Source: JANXLO01 sp038231295 (lineage in GTDB: Bacteria > Armatimonadota > Chthonomonadetes > Chthonomonadales > Chthonomonadaceae). From it: DNA of 30,615 nucleotides. The notes beneath the pieces were generated by a model. The model had not been told where the DNA came from. It ran no database searches and was given only the letters and a program-made list of their open reading frames with translations. A program made the translations under genes and the position numbers. The DNA is taken from contig JBBRLP010000061.1 in the NCBI GenBank assembly GCA_038231295.1, forward strand, positions 1 through 30,615, read 5' to 3'. Positions 1-7,199 of this stretch are shown here, in pieces (position 1 is the stretch's first letter; every line of letters begins with the position of its first letter).

Positions 1-190
1 AGCGCCACATGGAGGGTGGCCCGGCGGCGATCTTCTCCCGCGAGATTTTCGGAGTGATCTCCTCCCAGTTCAGCACCACTTCCAGCGGCCCGAAACAGAG
101 TTCACACACGTGGATAGGGCGCGTCGGATAGTCCTGTCCGCGCTCCCGCGACACACCGGCGGCGGCAATGTCTGCTTTGCCGACGGCCAT
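1..190 (-). CDS. thrC: Threonine synthase, N-terminal fragment (runs off left edge)
   Basis: PLP enzyme converting O-phosphohomoserine to threonine. Reading the minus strand from 150 down to 1 gives the characteristic N-terminal region: HVCELCFGPLEVV, then a WEEI segment, then SREKIAAGPPSMWR. This matches the start of threonine synthases that carry a small cysteine-rich motif before the catalytic domain. The only in-frame ATG upstream is at 188-190, so the nominal CDS begins there. However, the first 13 residues are simply the antisense of a DUF1559 reading frame. The expected first CxxC pair (CRECG in relatives, from memory) reads SRERG here, so recognisable ThrC sequence stops at about 149. 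The gene therefore looks cut or altered at its 5' end; see the finding on the junction. Identity is firm; the start is doubtful. Confidence 0.8.
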   Translation of the reverse strand, partial: MAVGKADIAAAGVSRERGQDYPTRPIHVCELCFGPLEVVLNWEEITPKISREKIAAGPPSMWR

Positions 191-379
191 GTGAAGTATG
201 TCAAGACGTCTCCGACCGGTGACAAGTCCCTGGCGTGCAAGACCGGCAACAACTACTACGTCAAACCCGACTCGTCGCACGGCTGGTTCCAGACGACCTA
301 CCCGGCCAACAAGGTCCTCGTTCCCGGTCAGGACAATGCCGGAGCGACCTGGAACTTCGACGGTACGCCCTGTCCGTAA
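110..379 (+). pseudogene. C-terminal fragment of a DUF1559 (H-X9-DG) prepilin-like protein
   Basis: The plus frame ending at the TAA of 377-379 carries RHTGGGNVCFADGHVKYVK, the hallmark C-terminal H-X9-DG motif of DUF1559 proteins. These are type IV pilin-like proteins with an N-terminal cleavage/methylation site, abundant in Planctomycetota, Armatimonadota and Verrucomicrobiota. Recognisable family sequence begins only at the RHT codons (149-157). Upstream, the frame is the antisense of threonine synthase, and neither the pilin-like N-terminus nor the long middle domain is present. A GTG at 110 could nominally start an 89-residue product, but no family member is that short. I read it as a truncated gene or a chimeric join. 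About 62 residues follow the motif up to the stop. Confidence 0.6.
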
Positions 380-417
380 CAACAGATGCAGGAAGTCACC
401 CTCGTATACGCGAACAG

Positions 418-446
418 TACAGCCTGGAGGCTCCCTCCAGGCTGTA
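418..446 (+). terminator. Hairpin downstream of the DUF1559 fragment
   Basis: A perfect 13-bp inverted repeat (418-430 with 434-446, core CAGCCTGGAGG/CCTCCAGGCTG) encloses a 3-nt loop, 39 bp after the DUF1559 stop codon. No T-run follows, so intrinsic termination is not certain. The placement fits a 3' end, and it separates this fragment from the operon starting at 539. The rest of 380-538 shows no clear promoter. Confidence 0.5.
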
Positions 447-538
447 ATGCACACGGAGTTGCCTCCCTTTTGCTCCCGCATGGAGAGACGATGCTGCCTG
501 CGATATTTCACGGTTGCCAAATAGGATGAATCCACGCG

Positions 539-1831
539 ATGAATAGCGTGTCCAACGCGAATTTGCCCGAGACCGAGAAGCCTTCTGAACCGCGCCCTTT
601 CTCCCGCCGACTGCTGCTGACGTTGCTTCTGGGCATTCTCGCCGTCACCGTCAGTCTGGGAGTCCGCAATAGCAGTTGGGCGAAAGAGCGGCGGCTACGC
701 TCACTCTCTGTCGAAGAGCTGGCGCTGGCGATTCACGATGATCCAGGCGATGCGCTAACGTTCGCCTATTACGGCTCCGCACTGCTCAAGGCAGGCGATG
801 GCCCGGACAGCGTCAAGGCGTATGAGCAGGCGCTGCATCTCAGTCCACGCATGACGCGGGCGCAGTTGGGGCTGGCGACCGCGTTGCTGCATGAACACCA
901 GTTGAAAGCGGCCAAAGAGGCGTTTGAAGCTACGCTTCACCGCGAACCGAAGAATCCCGAAGCCTACATGGGGCTTTCGCAGGTCTTTTATCAGGCGGGC
1001 AGCCCTAAAATGGCGATTGACCCCCTGAAAACCGTCACGCAGCTTCAGCCCGATAATGCCCCCGCCTGGTACTACCTGGGCAAACTCTACGGCGACTCAC
1101 ATCAGCCTGCGCTGGCAATGGAAGCGCTGAAACGAGCGACGGCCCTGAAGCCCGATCAGGCCGATTTCTGGCGAGATCTCGGTCAGGTGACTCGGTATCA
1201 GGCTCTATATGCCGAGGCCGAGCAGGATTTTAAGAAGGCGCTGGCACTCAACCCGAAAGACGCTGTGACGCATTTCTGGCTGGGGCAGCTCTATATGGCA
1301 CAGGCAGACACTCCGGCTCTGCGAGGGCATGCGGAGGAAGAGTTTCACGCGGCGCTGAAGCTCGACCCGGAACTGCATCAGGTCTATTTCGATCTCGGAC
1401 AGGTCTATGAGCGGCAGGGGCAGTGGAAGCAGGCGGTAGAGTACTTCCGCAAGGCGCGTGACCGCGATCTGTCGGACTATCAGGCTCTCTATCATCTCGG
1501 TTTCTGTCTGGTGAAGACAGGAGAGGTGGCGGAAGGCAAGAGATTGATTGCAGGCTCGCAGGCGCTGGGGGAAGCACGACGCGCCATCGAAGACCTGACC
1601 AACCGCATTCTCGCGGACCCGAAGAACCGCGAACTGCATTTGCAACTCGCCCGCCTCTATCGCAAGTACGGGAACGAGGACGGGGCCATGAGCGAGTACA
1701 GCGTCTACCAGCGCATGGGCGCAAACGACCCTGGTGTTGCGAAGGAGATGGAGACGCTGAAGACAACCATGCCCGTTCCGCAGCCGCCACCCTCCGGTCT
1801 GCCTGCTCCCGAAACGGGCGTGAGAGAGTGA
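539..1831 (+). CDS. Membrane-anchored TPR protein (first of three paralogues)
   Basis: A 430-residue protein. Residues 1-23 are polar, about 24-42 form one hydrophobic helix (signal anchor), and the rest is extracytoplasmic. From about residue 64 to 370 there are around eight tetratricopeptide repeats with the usual A/G-Y and P spacing (for example the segments around NPEAYMGLSQVFYQAG and DNAPAWYYLGKLYGD). The C-terminus is Pro-rich. TPRs mediate protein-protein contacts, so a scaffold or assembly role is inferred. The short helix just after the anchor (SVEELALAIHDDPGDAL) resembles the same region in the TPR proteins at 3540 and 5964, indicating paralogy. It is the first gene of a close-packed operon; the next start lies 13 bp downstream. 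The start is ATG 539 with a weak SD (TAGGA). No enzymatic motif was seen. Confidence 0.85.
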   Translation: MNSVSNANLPETEKPSEPRPFSRRLLLTLLLGILAVTVSLGVRNSSWAKERRLRSLSVEELALAIHDDPGDALTFAYYGSALLKAGDGPDSVKAYEQALHLSPRMTRAQLGLATALLHEHQLKAAKEAFEATLHREPKNPEAYMGLSQVFYQAGSPKMAIDPLKTVTQLQPDNAPAWYYLGKLYGDSHQPALAMEALKRATALKPDQADFWRDLGQVTRYQALYAEAEQDFKKALALNPKDAVTHFWLGQLYMAQADTPALRGHAEEEFHAALKLDPELHQVYFDLGQVYERQGQWKQAVEYFRKARDRDLSDYQALYHLGFCLVKTGEVAEGKRLIAGSQALGEARRAIEDLTNRILADPKNRELHLQLARLYRKYGNEDGAMSEYSVYQRMGANDPGVAKEMETLKTTMPVPQPPPSGLPAPETGVRE

Positions 1832-1844
1832 AGCGGACGCAGCG

Positions 1845-3539
1845 GTGACCATTTCGAGAACAATGGGGGTGGAGAGACTCTGGCGCCTGCCGGGTATGGC
1901 TGTTGTCTGTTTGGGTCTTGCCTGCGGTTCACACCCATCACCACCCGTTTCTGTTCCCGCCTCGTCTGCCGCGCCTGCCTGGTTTGAAGAGCGAGCCGTC
2001 GCGTCTGGAATCACGTTTCGGCAGGGACACGGCGGGAAATCTCCGCTGACTATTCTGGAGACCATCGGTACGGGCTGCGCGATTTTCGATTACGATCAGG
2101 ACGGCCATGCGGACATTTTTCTGGTGGGGCAGGCCGAGTCAGGCATTCCCGGTCACTGTGCGCTCTACCACAACAATGGGAACGGAACCTTCACCGATGT
2201 GACGACCGGGAGCGGGCTGGAGCAGCCGGGAATGTACACCGGGTGTGCGGTGGGCGATATGGACAATGACGGGAAGCCCGACCTGCTCGTGACCGGCTAT
2301 GGCATTGTGCGGCTGTTCCGCAATCTGGGCGGAGGCAAATTTGAGGATGTGACGGCGCAGAGCGGACTTGCGGCCCCTTCGCCCACCGCCTGGGCTACCA
2401 GCGCAGCCTTCGCCGATATAGACCACGACGGCCTGCTGGATGTCTATATCGGCCGCTATCTCGACTATAGCGCCGCTACGTTGCAGTTTTGCAGTTTCGG
2501 CAAAGTCCAGTCCTCCTGTGGACCGAGTTTCTACAACGCACAGCGCGGCAGTCTCTATCGCAATCTGGGTCATTTCCGTTTTCGAGAGGTGACGAAACAC
2601 ATGGGCCTCGCGGAGACGCAGGGCAAATGCCTCGGCGTCGTGTTTGCCGATGTGAATGGAGATGGCTGGCCCGACCTCTACCTGGGCAACGATGAGATGC
2701 CGGGGGAACTCTACATCAACCAGAAGGGCAAAGGTTTCCGCAACGCGGCGGCGGAGATGGGCGTCGCGGTTTCGGAGGACGGCAAGCCGCAGGGCGCGAT
2801 GGGTGTGGACTTCGCCGACTATGAGCGCACGGGCCGTCCCGGTCTGTTCGTCACGACCTACGAGGCCGAGCCGAAGAGCCTCTATAGCAACTCCCCGGAC
2901 GGCACCTTCCTGAACCGCAGTCTGGCGAGCGGCATCGGGCCGCGTACTACGCGCATGGTCGGATTCGGCACAAAGTTCGTGGACGTGAACAACGACGGCT
3001 GGCCGGACATCGCTATCGCGAATGGACATACTCGTGACAACGAAGAGCAGATTGACCGTATGACACACTACGCACAGCCTTTGCAGCTTTTCATGAATGA
3101 GCAGGGCAAAAGCTTCACCGAGCGCACTCAGGAAGCGGGGCCGGGCTTTTCGCGTCCGGCGGTCGGGCGCGGACTGGCGACGGGCGACCTGAACGACGAT
3201 GGCAAGATGGACATCGTCGCGACAGACCTGGAGGGACAGGCTCGCCTGCTCATCAACCAGGTTCCTGAGAGCGGCAACTGGCTGCGGGTGCGCCTGCGAG
3301 GGACACACAGCAACCGCATGGGCATCGGGGCGCGTGTGGTGGTGATTGCGGGACAACAGCGGTGGGTCAGCGAATGCACCACCGGCGGCAGCTACCTCTC
3401 CGCAAGCGATTCCCGGCTGCATTTCGGCCTGGGTGCGTTGCGCCTGGTAGATCGTGTGGAGGTCTTCTGGCCCGGAGGCAGACACAGCGTCGTGCCGCAT
3501 CCCACGATTCCGGGCGAGTTAACGATACAGGAGCCATAG
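1845..3539 (+). CDS. CRTAC1-type FG-GAP/VCBS repeat protein with C-terminal ASPIC/UnbV domain
   Basis: A 564-residue exported protein. An N-terminal hydrophobic stretch ends in a Cys (VCLGLACGS), possibly a non-ideal lipobox. About residues 55-460 form a seven-bladed-propeller-like run of FG-GAP/VCBS units with Ca-binding loops: DYDQDGHADI, DMDNDGKPDL, DIDHDGLLDV, DVNGDGWPDL, DVNNDGWPDI and DLNDDGKMDI. The C-terminal about 75 residues (NWLRVRLRG ... GGSYLSASD ... VEVFWPGG) are an ASPIC/UnbV domain. A Cys pair ending in SCGPSFY, common in this family, sits mid-protein. Molecular function of the family is poorly known; adhesion or binding to polysaccharide or protein is usually inferred. A GTG at 1845 is used here; ATG 1863 is the alternative and neither has a strong SD. 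It is a paralogue of the protein at 7196. Confidence 0.88.
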   Translation: MTISRTMGVERLWRLPGMAVVCLGLACGSHPSPPVSVPASSAAPAWFEERAVASGITFRQGHGGKSPLTILETIGTGCAIFDYDQDGHADIFLVGQAESGIPGHCALYHNNGNGTFTDVTTGSGLEQPGMYTGCAVGDMDNDGKPDLLVTGYGIVRLFRNLGGGKFEDVTAQSGLAAPSPTAWATSAAFADIDHDGLLDVYIGRYLDYSAATLQFCSFGKVQSSCGPSFYNAQRGSLYRNLGHFRFREVTKHMGLAETQGKCLGVVFADVNGDGWPDLYLGNDEMPGELYINQKGKGFRNAAAEMGVAVSEDGKPQGAMGVDFADYERTGRPGLFVTTYEAEPKSLYSNSPDGTFLNRSLASGIGPRTTRMVGFGTKFVDVNNDGWPDIAIANGHTRDNEEQIDRMTHYAQPLQLFMNEQGKSFTERTQEAGPGFSRPAVGRGLATGDLNDDGKMDIVATDLEGQARLLINQVPESGNWLRVRLRGTHSNRMGIGARVVVIAGQQRWVSECTTGGSYLSASDSRLHFGLGALRLVDRVEVFWPGGRHSVVPHPTIPGELTIQEP

Positions 3540-4799
3540 ATGGAACCTATCTATTCCCCCTCTCCAGCCCGCCGCGTAGGGCAGGTGGCCGTTGTCCTCA
3601 TGGTCGTAGGCGTCCTCATCTATGCTTTTGTGGGGATCAGTCAGGCGCGGCACGAACAGTTCATCTCTGGGGCTTCTGCGAAAGACCTGCAATCGGAACT
3701 GGCGAAACAGTCCAACGATCCTACCCTGACCTACTCGCTGGCCTATCGTCTGGAACGGGACGGACGCAGCGACGAGGCGCGGGGGCAGATGGAAAAACTG
3801 GTTCAGAGCGATCCGCACAATGTAACCTATCTCCAGGGATTGGCCCGGTGTGCTAGTGAGTCCGGGAACGCGCCCGAGGCCGTAGAGACCTACCGCAAAA
3901 TCATCGAACTTCGTCCGAACGATGCCGCAAGTTATTTTTCGCTGGCGGAGGTCTATGCTTCGGCAGGCTTAGTTACCGAAGCCGTCAAGGAGTACGATCA
4001 GGGCGCGAAGCGGGATACGGGAATCTCGACGAACCGAGATACCTGGGCGCGTTCGCTGATGGCGAAGGGGCGCGATGCGGATGCCTGGAATGTACTGACG
4101 ACTTCCGTAAAGGCGAACCCATTGCAGGATACGGCCTTTGAACTCCTGACGGACGCGGGCATAAAACTGAAGCGGTTCTCGGAACTGAACAGTTTGCTTG
4201 AAGATCGAATCAAGCAGACGCCTTACTACCCGGTGGCTCGCTTTCGCGCCTGTCTGGTGCGGATCATCCTGTCGCAGCAAGACGATGCTGCGACTCTGCG
4301 AGAGGTGGAGAGCATCGTGGTGGATATGACGCAGGAGGGTGTAGGGCAGCCGGCCATTTTTGCACAACTGGCGCATATCCGCGTACTTCGGAACAACCTT
4401 GCGGGCGCCGAAAGCGCGTTGAAACGGGGTATGAAACTCAAAGCCGATAGTCTGGAGTGTCTCACCGAACTCGCCGAGGTGTATCACCGGGAAGGCCGCA
4501 CCGCGCAGGAGGCGGAGGTGCGAAGCCGTCTCGTCAAATTGACCGGGGAAACGCCAGAACTGCACACGCTTCGCGAGGCCGTCCTGAAGCAGCCCGAAGA
4601 CAACGCTGCCAGGCTGCGGCTGGCAGAGGGACTGGAGAAGGCAGGGAAATACGGGGAGGCTACCGAAGCCTATGAAGAGGTTCTACAGCGCAACCCGCAG
4701 GAGCCGACGGCGGCAGCCAGAATCGCCCCTGCGCGGCAAACGGCCCTGGAGCATCTGGCGCAGACCAGCAAAAAGGCGCTGGCCGAGTCCCCTCAGTAG
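3540..4799 (+). CDS. Membrane-anchored TPR protein (second paralogue)
   Basis: A 419-residue protein. A signal-anchor helix spans about residues 13-33 and is followed by an extracytoplasmic tail of TPR-like helical repeats (about residues 55-400), more divergent in the middle (about 150-300). The post-anchor helix SAKDLQSELAKQSNDPTL parallels those of the two other TPR proteins in the operon. The start ATG follows the stop of the upstream ASPIC gene with no gap. AGGAG (spacing 7) lies inside the upstream gene, so translation is probably coupled. The role as a scaffold for the neighbouring ASPIC and cytochrome proteins is inferred from repeats and position only. Confidence 0.85.
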   Translation: MEPIYSPSPARRVGQVAVVLMVVGVLIYAFVGISQARHEQFISGASAKDLQSELAKQSNDPTLTYSLAYRLERDGRSDEARGQMEKLVQSDPHNVTYLQGLARCASESGNAPEAVETYRKIIELRPNDAASYFSLAEVYASAGLVTEAVKEYDQGAKRDTGISTNRDTWARSLMAKGRDADAWNVLTTSVKANPLQDTAFELLTDAGIKLKRFSELNSLLEDRIKQTPYYPVARFRACLVRIILSQQDDAATLREVESIVVDMTQEGVGQPAIFAQLAHIRVLRNNLAGAESALKRGMKLKADSLECLTELAEVYHREGRTAQEAEVRSRLVKLTGETPELHTLREAVLKQPEDNAARLRLAEGLEKAGKYGEATEAYEEVLQRNPQEPTAAARIAPARQTALEHLAQTSKKALAESPQ

Positions 4800-4834
4800 T
4801 CAGGGCGGTGTTGGAACGGACAGAGGAAGGTACG

Positions 4835-5962
4835 ATGGTTCGTGCGAATCGAGGCCGCTCGCTCGCCTTGTTGCTGCTGGTGGTGACGGGAGCGCTGCTG
4901 TTGGCGGCAGGCTGCTCCCATCAGAGTCAATCTCCGTCGGCGAAGATTACGGTCTCGGAGGCAGGCGACTTTGTGGGCAACGCGCCCTGTGCGGAGTGCC
5001 ATGCGGCGGAGTGCAAATCGCACAAAGGCAGCCGCCACGATCAGACGATGCACACGGCAACACGTGAAGGATTAGGGGCGCTCGCTCCGGCATCGGGCGT
5101 TGTCCCGCTGGCAGGTTATGCGATGGAGGAGCGCGGGGGAGCGCTGACGCTGGTTCGGCACAGCCTGGATTCGGGCAAAGAGGAGACGCAGACCCTTCCG
5201 ATGGCGCTCGGTTCCGGCAAGGTGGGGATGACCTTCATCGCGCCGCTCAGCGCGGAGACTCTGCTGGAAGCGAAGATGAGCTACTTTCCCTCCTATCATC
5301 TCTGGGACACGACGCCCGGCCAAGAGGTGAAGTTCACCGGTGATGTGCCGTTCGGACGCATCTACGCCAGTCCGACGCCCCGGCGCTGTATCGGCTGCCA
5401 CTCCACGACCGCGCCGAAATTGACCCTCCAGCCGGAGCCGCGTTTCTTTGGTGTGGGGTGCGAGGCGTGTCACGGCGCGGGCAAGGCGCATATCGAGGCG
5501 ATGCACGCGAAACGGTTTTCGGAACCGCATCTGGAAAATCTCGCCGCCTGGTCACCGACGCGCCTGAACGCGCTCTGCGGAAAATGCCATCGTAATGCGT
5601 CGGATGTGGACGTACATACTCTGGATGCCTTGCAGACGCACCGTTTTCAGCCCTATGCGCTCCAGCGCAGCGCGTGCCGGACGAAGAGCAGCGAGCCGCT
5701 GTCGTGCCTGAGTTGTCACGATCCCCACACGGATGTGAGTACGGATCGCAAGAAGTATGAGCAGGAGTGTCTGAACTGCCATGCGAAACCCGGTGCGGGC
5801 CATCCCGCAGCGGCGGACGCGATGGCGCGGCAGAGCAAAGCCTGTCCGGTCAATCCCTCCACCGGCTGCATCGGCTGCCACATGCGCCCGAAGCTGCTGT
5901 TTCCCAAAACGACCATTACCGCGACGCTTGCGGATCATCTGATCTCCATCGAGAAGAAGTGA
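4835..5962 (+). CDS. Heptaheme c-type cytochrome lipoprotein
   Basis: A 375-residue lipoprotein. The signal peptide ends in LAAGC (lipid Cys27). Seven CxxCH haem-attachment motifs lie at residues 52-56, 185-189, 209-213, 248-252, 291-295, 312-316 and 345-349. A region of about 130 residues without haems separates the first motif from the rest. Near the end, ACPVN-PSTGCIGCHM followed by an H-containing tail is typical of multihaem cytochromes of the NrfA/cytochrome c554 type, but no catalytic CxxCK is seen. Expected role: electron transfer outside the cytoplasmic membrane; donor and acceptor are unknown. I chose ATG 4835 over the GTG at 4808 because GAGGAAGG precedes it at normal spacing and it begins a clean lipoprotein signal. 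It lies between TPR genes in the operon, 35 bp after one and immediately before the next. Confidence 0.9.
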   Translation: MVRANRGRSLALLLLVVTGALLLAAGCSHQSQSPSAKITVSEAGDFVGNAPCAECHAAECKSHKGSRHDQTMHTATREGLGALAPASGVVPLAGYAMEERGGALTLVRHSLDSGKEETQTLPMALGSGKVGMTFIAPLSAETLLEAKMSYFPSYHLWDTTPGQEVKFTGDVPFGRIYASPTPRRCIGCHSTTAPKLTLQPEPRFFGVGCEACHGAGKAHIEAMHAKRFSEPHLENLAAWSPTRLNALCGKCHRNASDVDVHTLDALQTHRFQPYALQRSACRTKSSEPLSCLSCHDPHTDVSTDRKKYEQECLNCHAKPGAGHPAAADAMARQSKACPVNPSTGCIGCHMRPKLLFPKTTITATLADHLISIEKK

Positions 5963-5963
5963 A

Positions 5964-7199
5964 TTGACACATACGACCGTTTCCGAACCGAAAACTGTGC
6001 GGCGCAAGGCGGGGCCGATGCTGGCGGCGATCCTGGGAATCGCCGTTGTGGTGGGCGCGGTCTGGTGGTATCGTCCGGGCAATGCCGCCTATCGCTACAG
6101 TCGGATGTCCATGCTCGACCTGCGGCAGACCCTCGACCGTCACCCGAACGACGCGCTCGCGGCGCGGCTGCTCGCCCTGCGACTGGCGCGGGAGGGCGAT
6201 GCGGGGATGGGCGAGCCTGCCCTGCGGAATGCGATTGCCCTCAACCCGAACGACCCGGAAGTCGCGACGGGCCTGGGCGAACTGCTCATGGCGAAAGGCC
6301 GTTACCCGGAGGCGTTCCAACTGCTGAAATCCGTCGCAGCCCGCTTTCCGAACTATATCCCCGGTCGCAGCGCCCTCGGCAAGCTCTACATGAAGAAAGG
6401 CTCTTATCTCCACGCCTCCACCGAATACGAAGCCGTCGTCGGTTTTGACAACAGCGCGGACGATGCCTGGTATCAACTCGCTGTCTGTTACCTTCAGATG
6501 CAGCAGTCGGCGAAGGCGCAGAGCGCGATTGACGCGGCGCTGAAACTCCAGCCAGAGGAGCCGCACTATCTGGCGCTGAAGGGCAGCGTGGACGTGGCGG
6601 TCGGGAATGTGGCGGCGGGCATCGAGGAGACGCGCCGCGCCGCGCAGCTTGCTCCGCGCAATATACGTATCACGGCGACCCTCATCAACCTCCTGCTCGC
6701 GCAGCATCGCAGCGAGGCCGACCTGGAAATGGCGGAAGGAACCATCGGAAGGCTGGAACAGCTCAATCCCGACTACCCCCTGCTGCCCTATCAGCGCGGG
6801 GAACTGGAGCGGCTTCGGCAGCACTGGGAGCCTGCCGCCCGCTATCTGGAGAAGGCGCAGCAGGCAGCGCCCCAGCAGGACGAAATCTATTTTTCGCTCG
6901 GGCAGGTCTATCGCCGCCTCAACCGCAGCCACGAGGCCGATCAGATGATGCAGATTTTTCGCTACCGTCAGAACCTGAACCAGCAGATGGATGCGGTACG
7001 TATCGCGCTCGGCAGCCACCCGGACGAAGCCAGCCTCTATGCGAAACTGACAGAGATACAGATGCGGCTCGGAGACAGGGCAGGCGCACTGAGCAGTACG
7101 CAGGCGGGCCTCGCCCTGGACCCGAAGAACACGACGCTGCAGCAGCAGTACCAGACCCTCGCGCCGCCTGCCTCCATGAGAACGACTTCTCCCCAATGA
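5964..7199 (+). CDS. Membrane-anchored TPR protein (third paralogue)
   Basis: A 411-residue protein. A TTG start lies one base after the cytochrome stop, with a GAGAAG-rich sequence upstream; ATG 6018 is an alternative. One hydrophobic helix (about residues 18-36) is followed by an extracytoplasmic region of about nine TPR-like repeats, including the stretches around NDPEVATGLGELLMAKGRYPEA and QDEIYFSLGQVYRRLNRSHEA. The helix after the anchor (SMLDLRQTLDRHPNDAL) matches the same position in the TPR proteins at 539 and 3540. The stop overlaps the start of the next gene by 4 bp (ATGA), indicating coupling. Function is inferred only as a scaffold. Confidence 0.85.
   Translation: MTHTTVSEPKTVRRKAGPMLAAILGIAVVVGAVWWYRPGNAAYRYSRMSMLDLRQTLDRHPNDALAARLLALRLAREGDAGMGEPALRNAIALNPNDPEVATGLGELLMAKGRYPEAFQLLKSVAARFPNYIPGRSALGKLYMKKGSYLHASTEYEAVVGFDNSADDAWYQLAVCYLQMQQSAKAQSAIDAALKLQPEEPHYLALKGSVDVAVGNVAAGIEETRRAAQLAPRNIRITATLINLLLAQHRSEADLEMAEGTIGRLEQLNPDYPLLPYQRGELERLRQHWEPAARYLEKAQQAAPQQDEIYFSLGQVYRRLNRSHEADQMMQIFRYRQNLNQQMDAVRIALGSHPDEASLYAKLTEIQMRLGDRAGALSSTQAGLALDPKNTTLQQQYQTLAPPASMRTTSPQ

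Noticed and set aside
1..110. Plus-strand frames as part of the DUF1559 protein
   Set aside because: The minus-strand reading gives unmistakable threonine synthase sequence over the same bases.
2139..3500. Long minus-strand open frame inside the ASPIC gene
   Set aside because: It is antisense to a clear VCBS/ASPIC protein, has no family motif, and has composition typical of an antisense frame in GC-rich DNA; the same holds for 5916-7280 and 7958-8968 on the minus strand.
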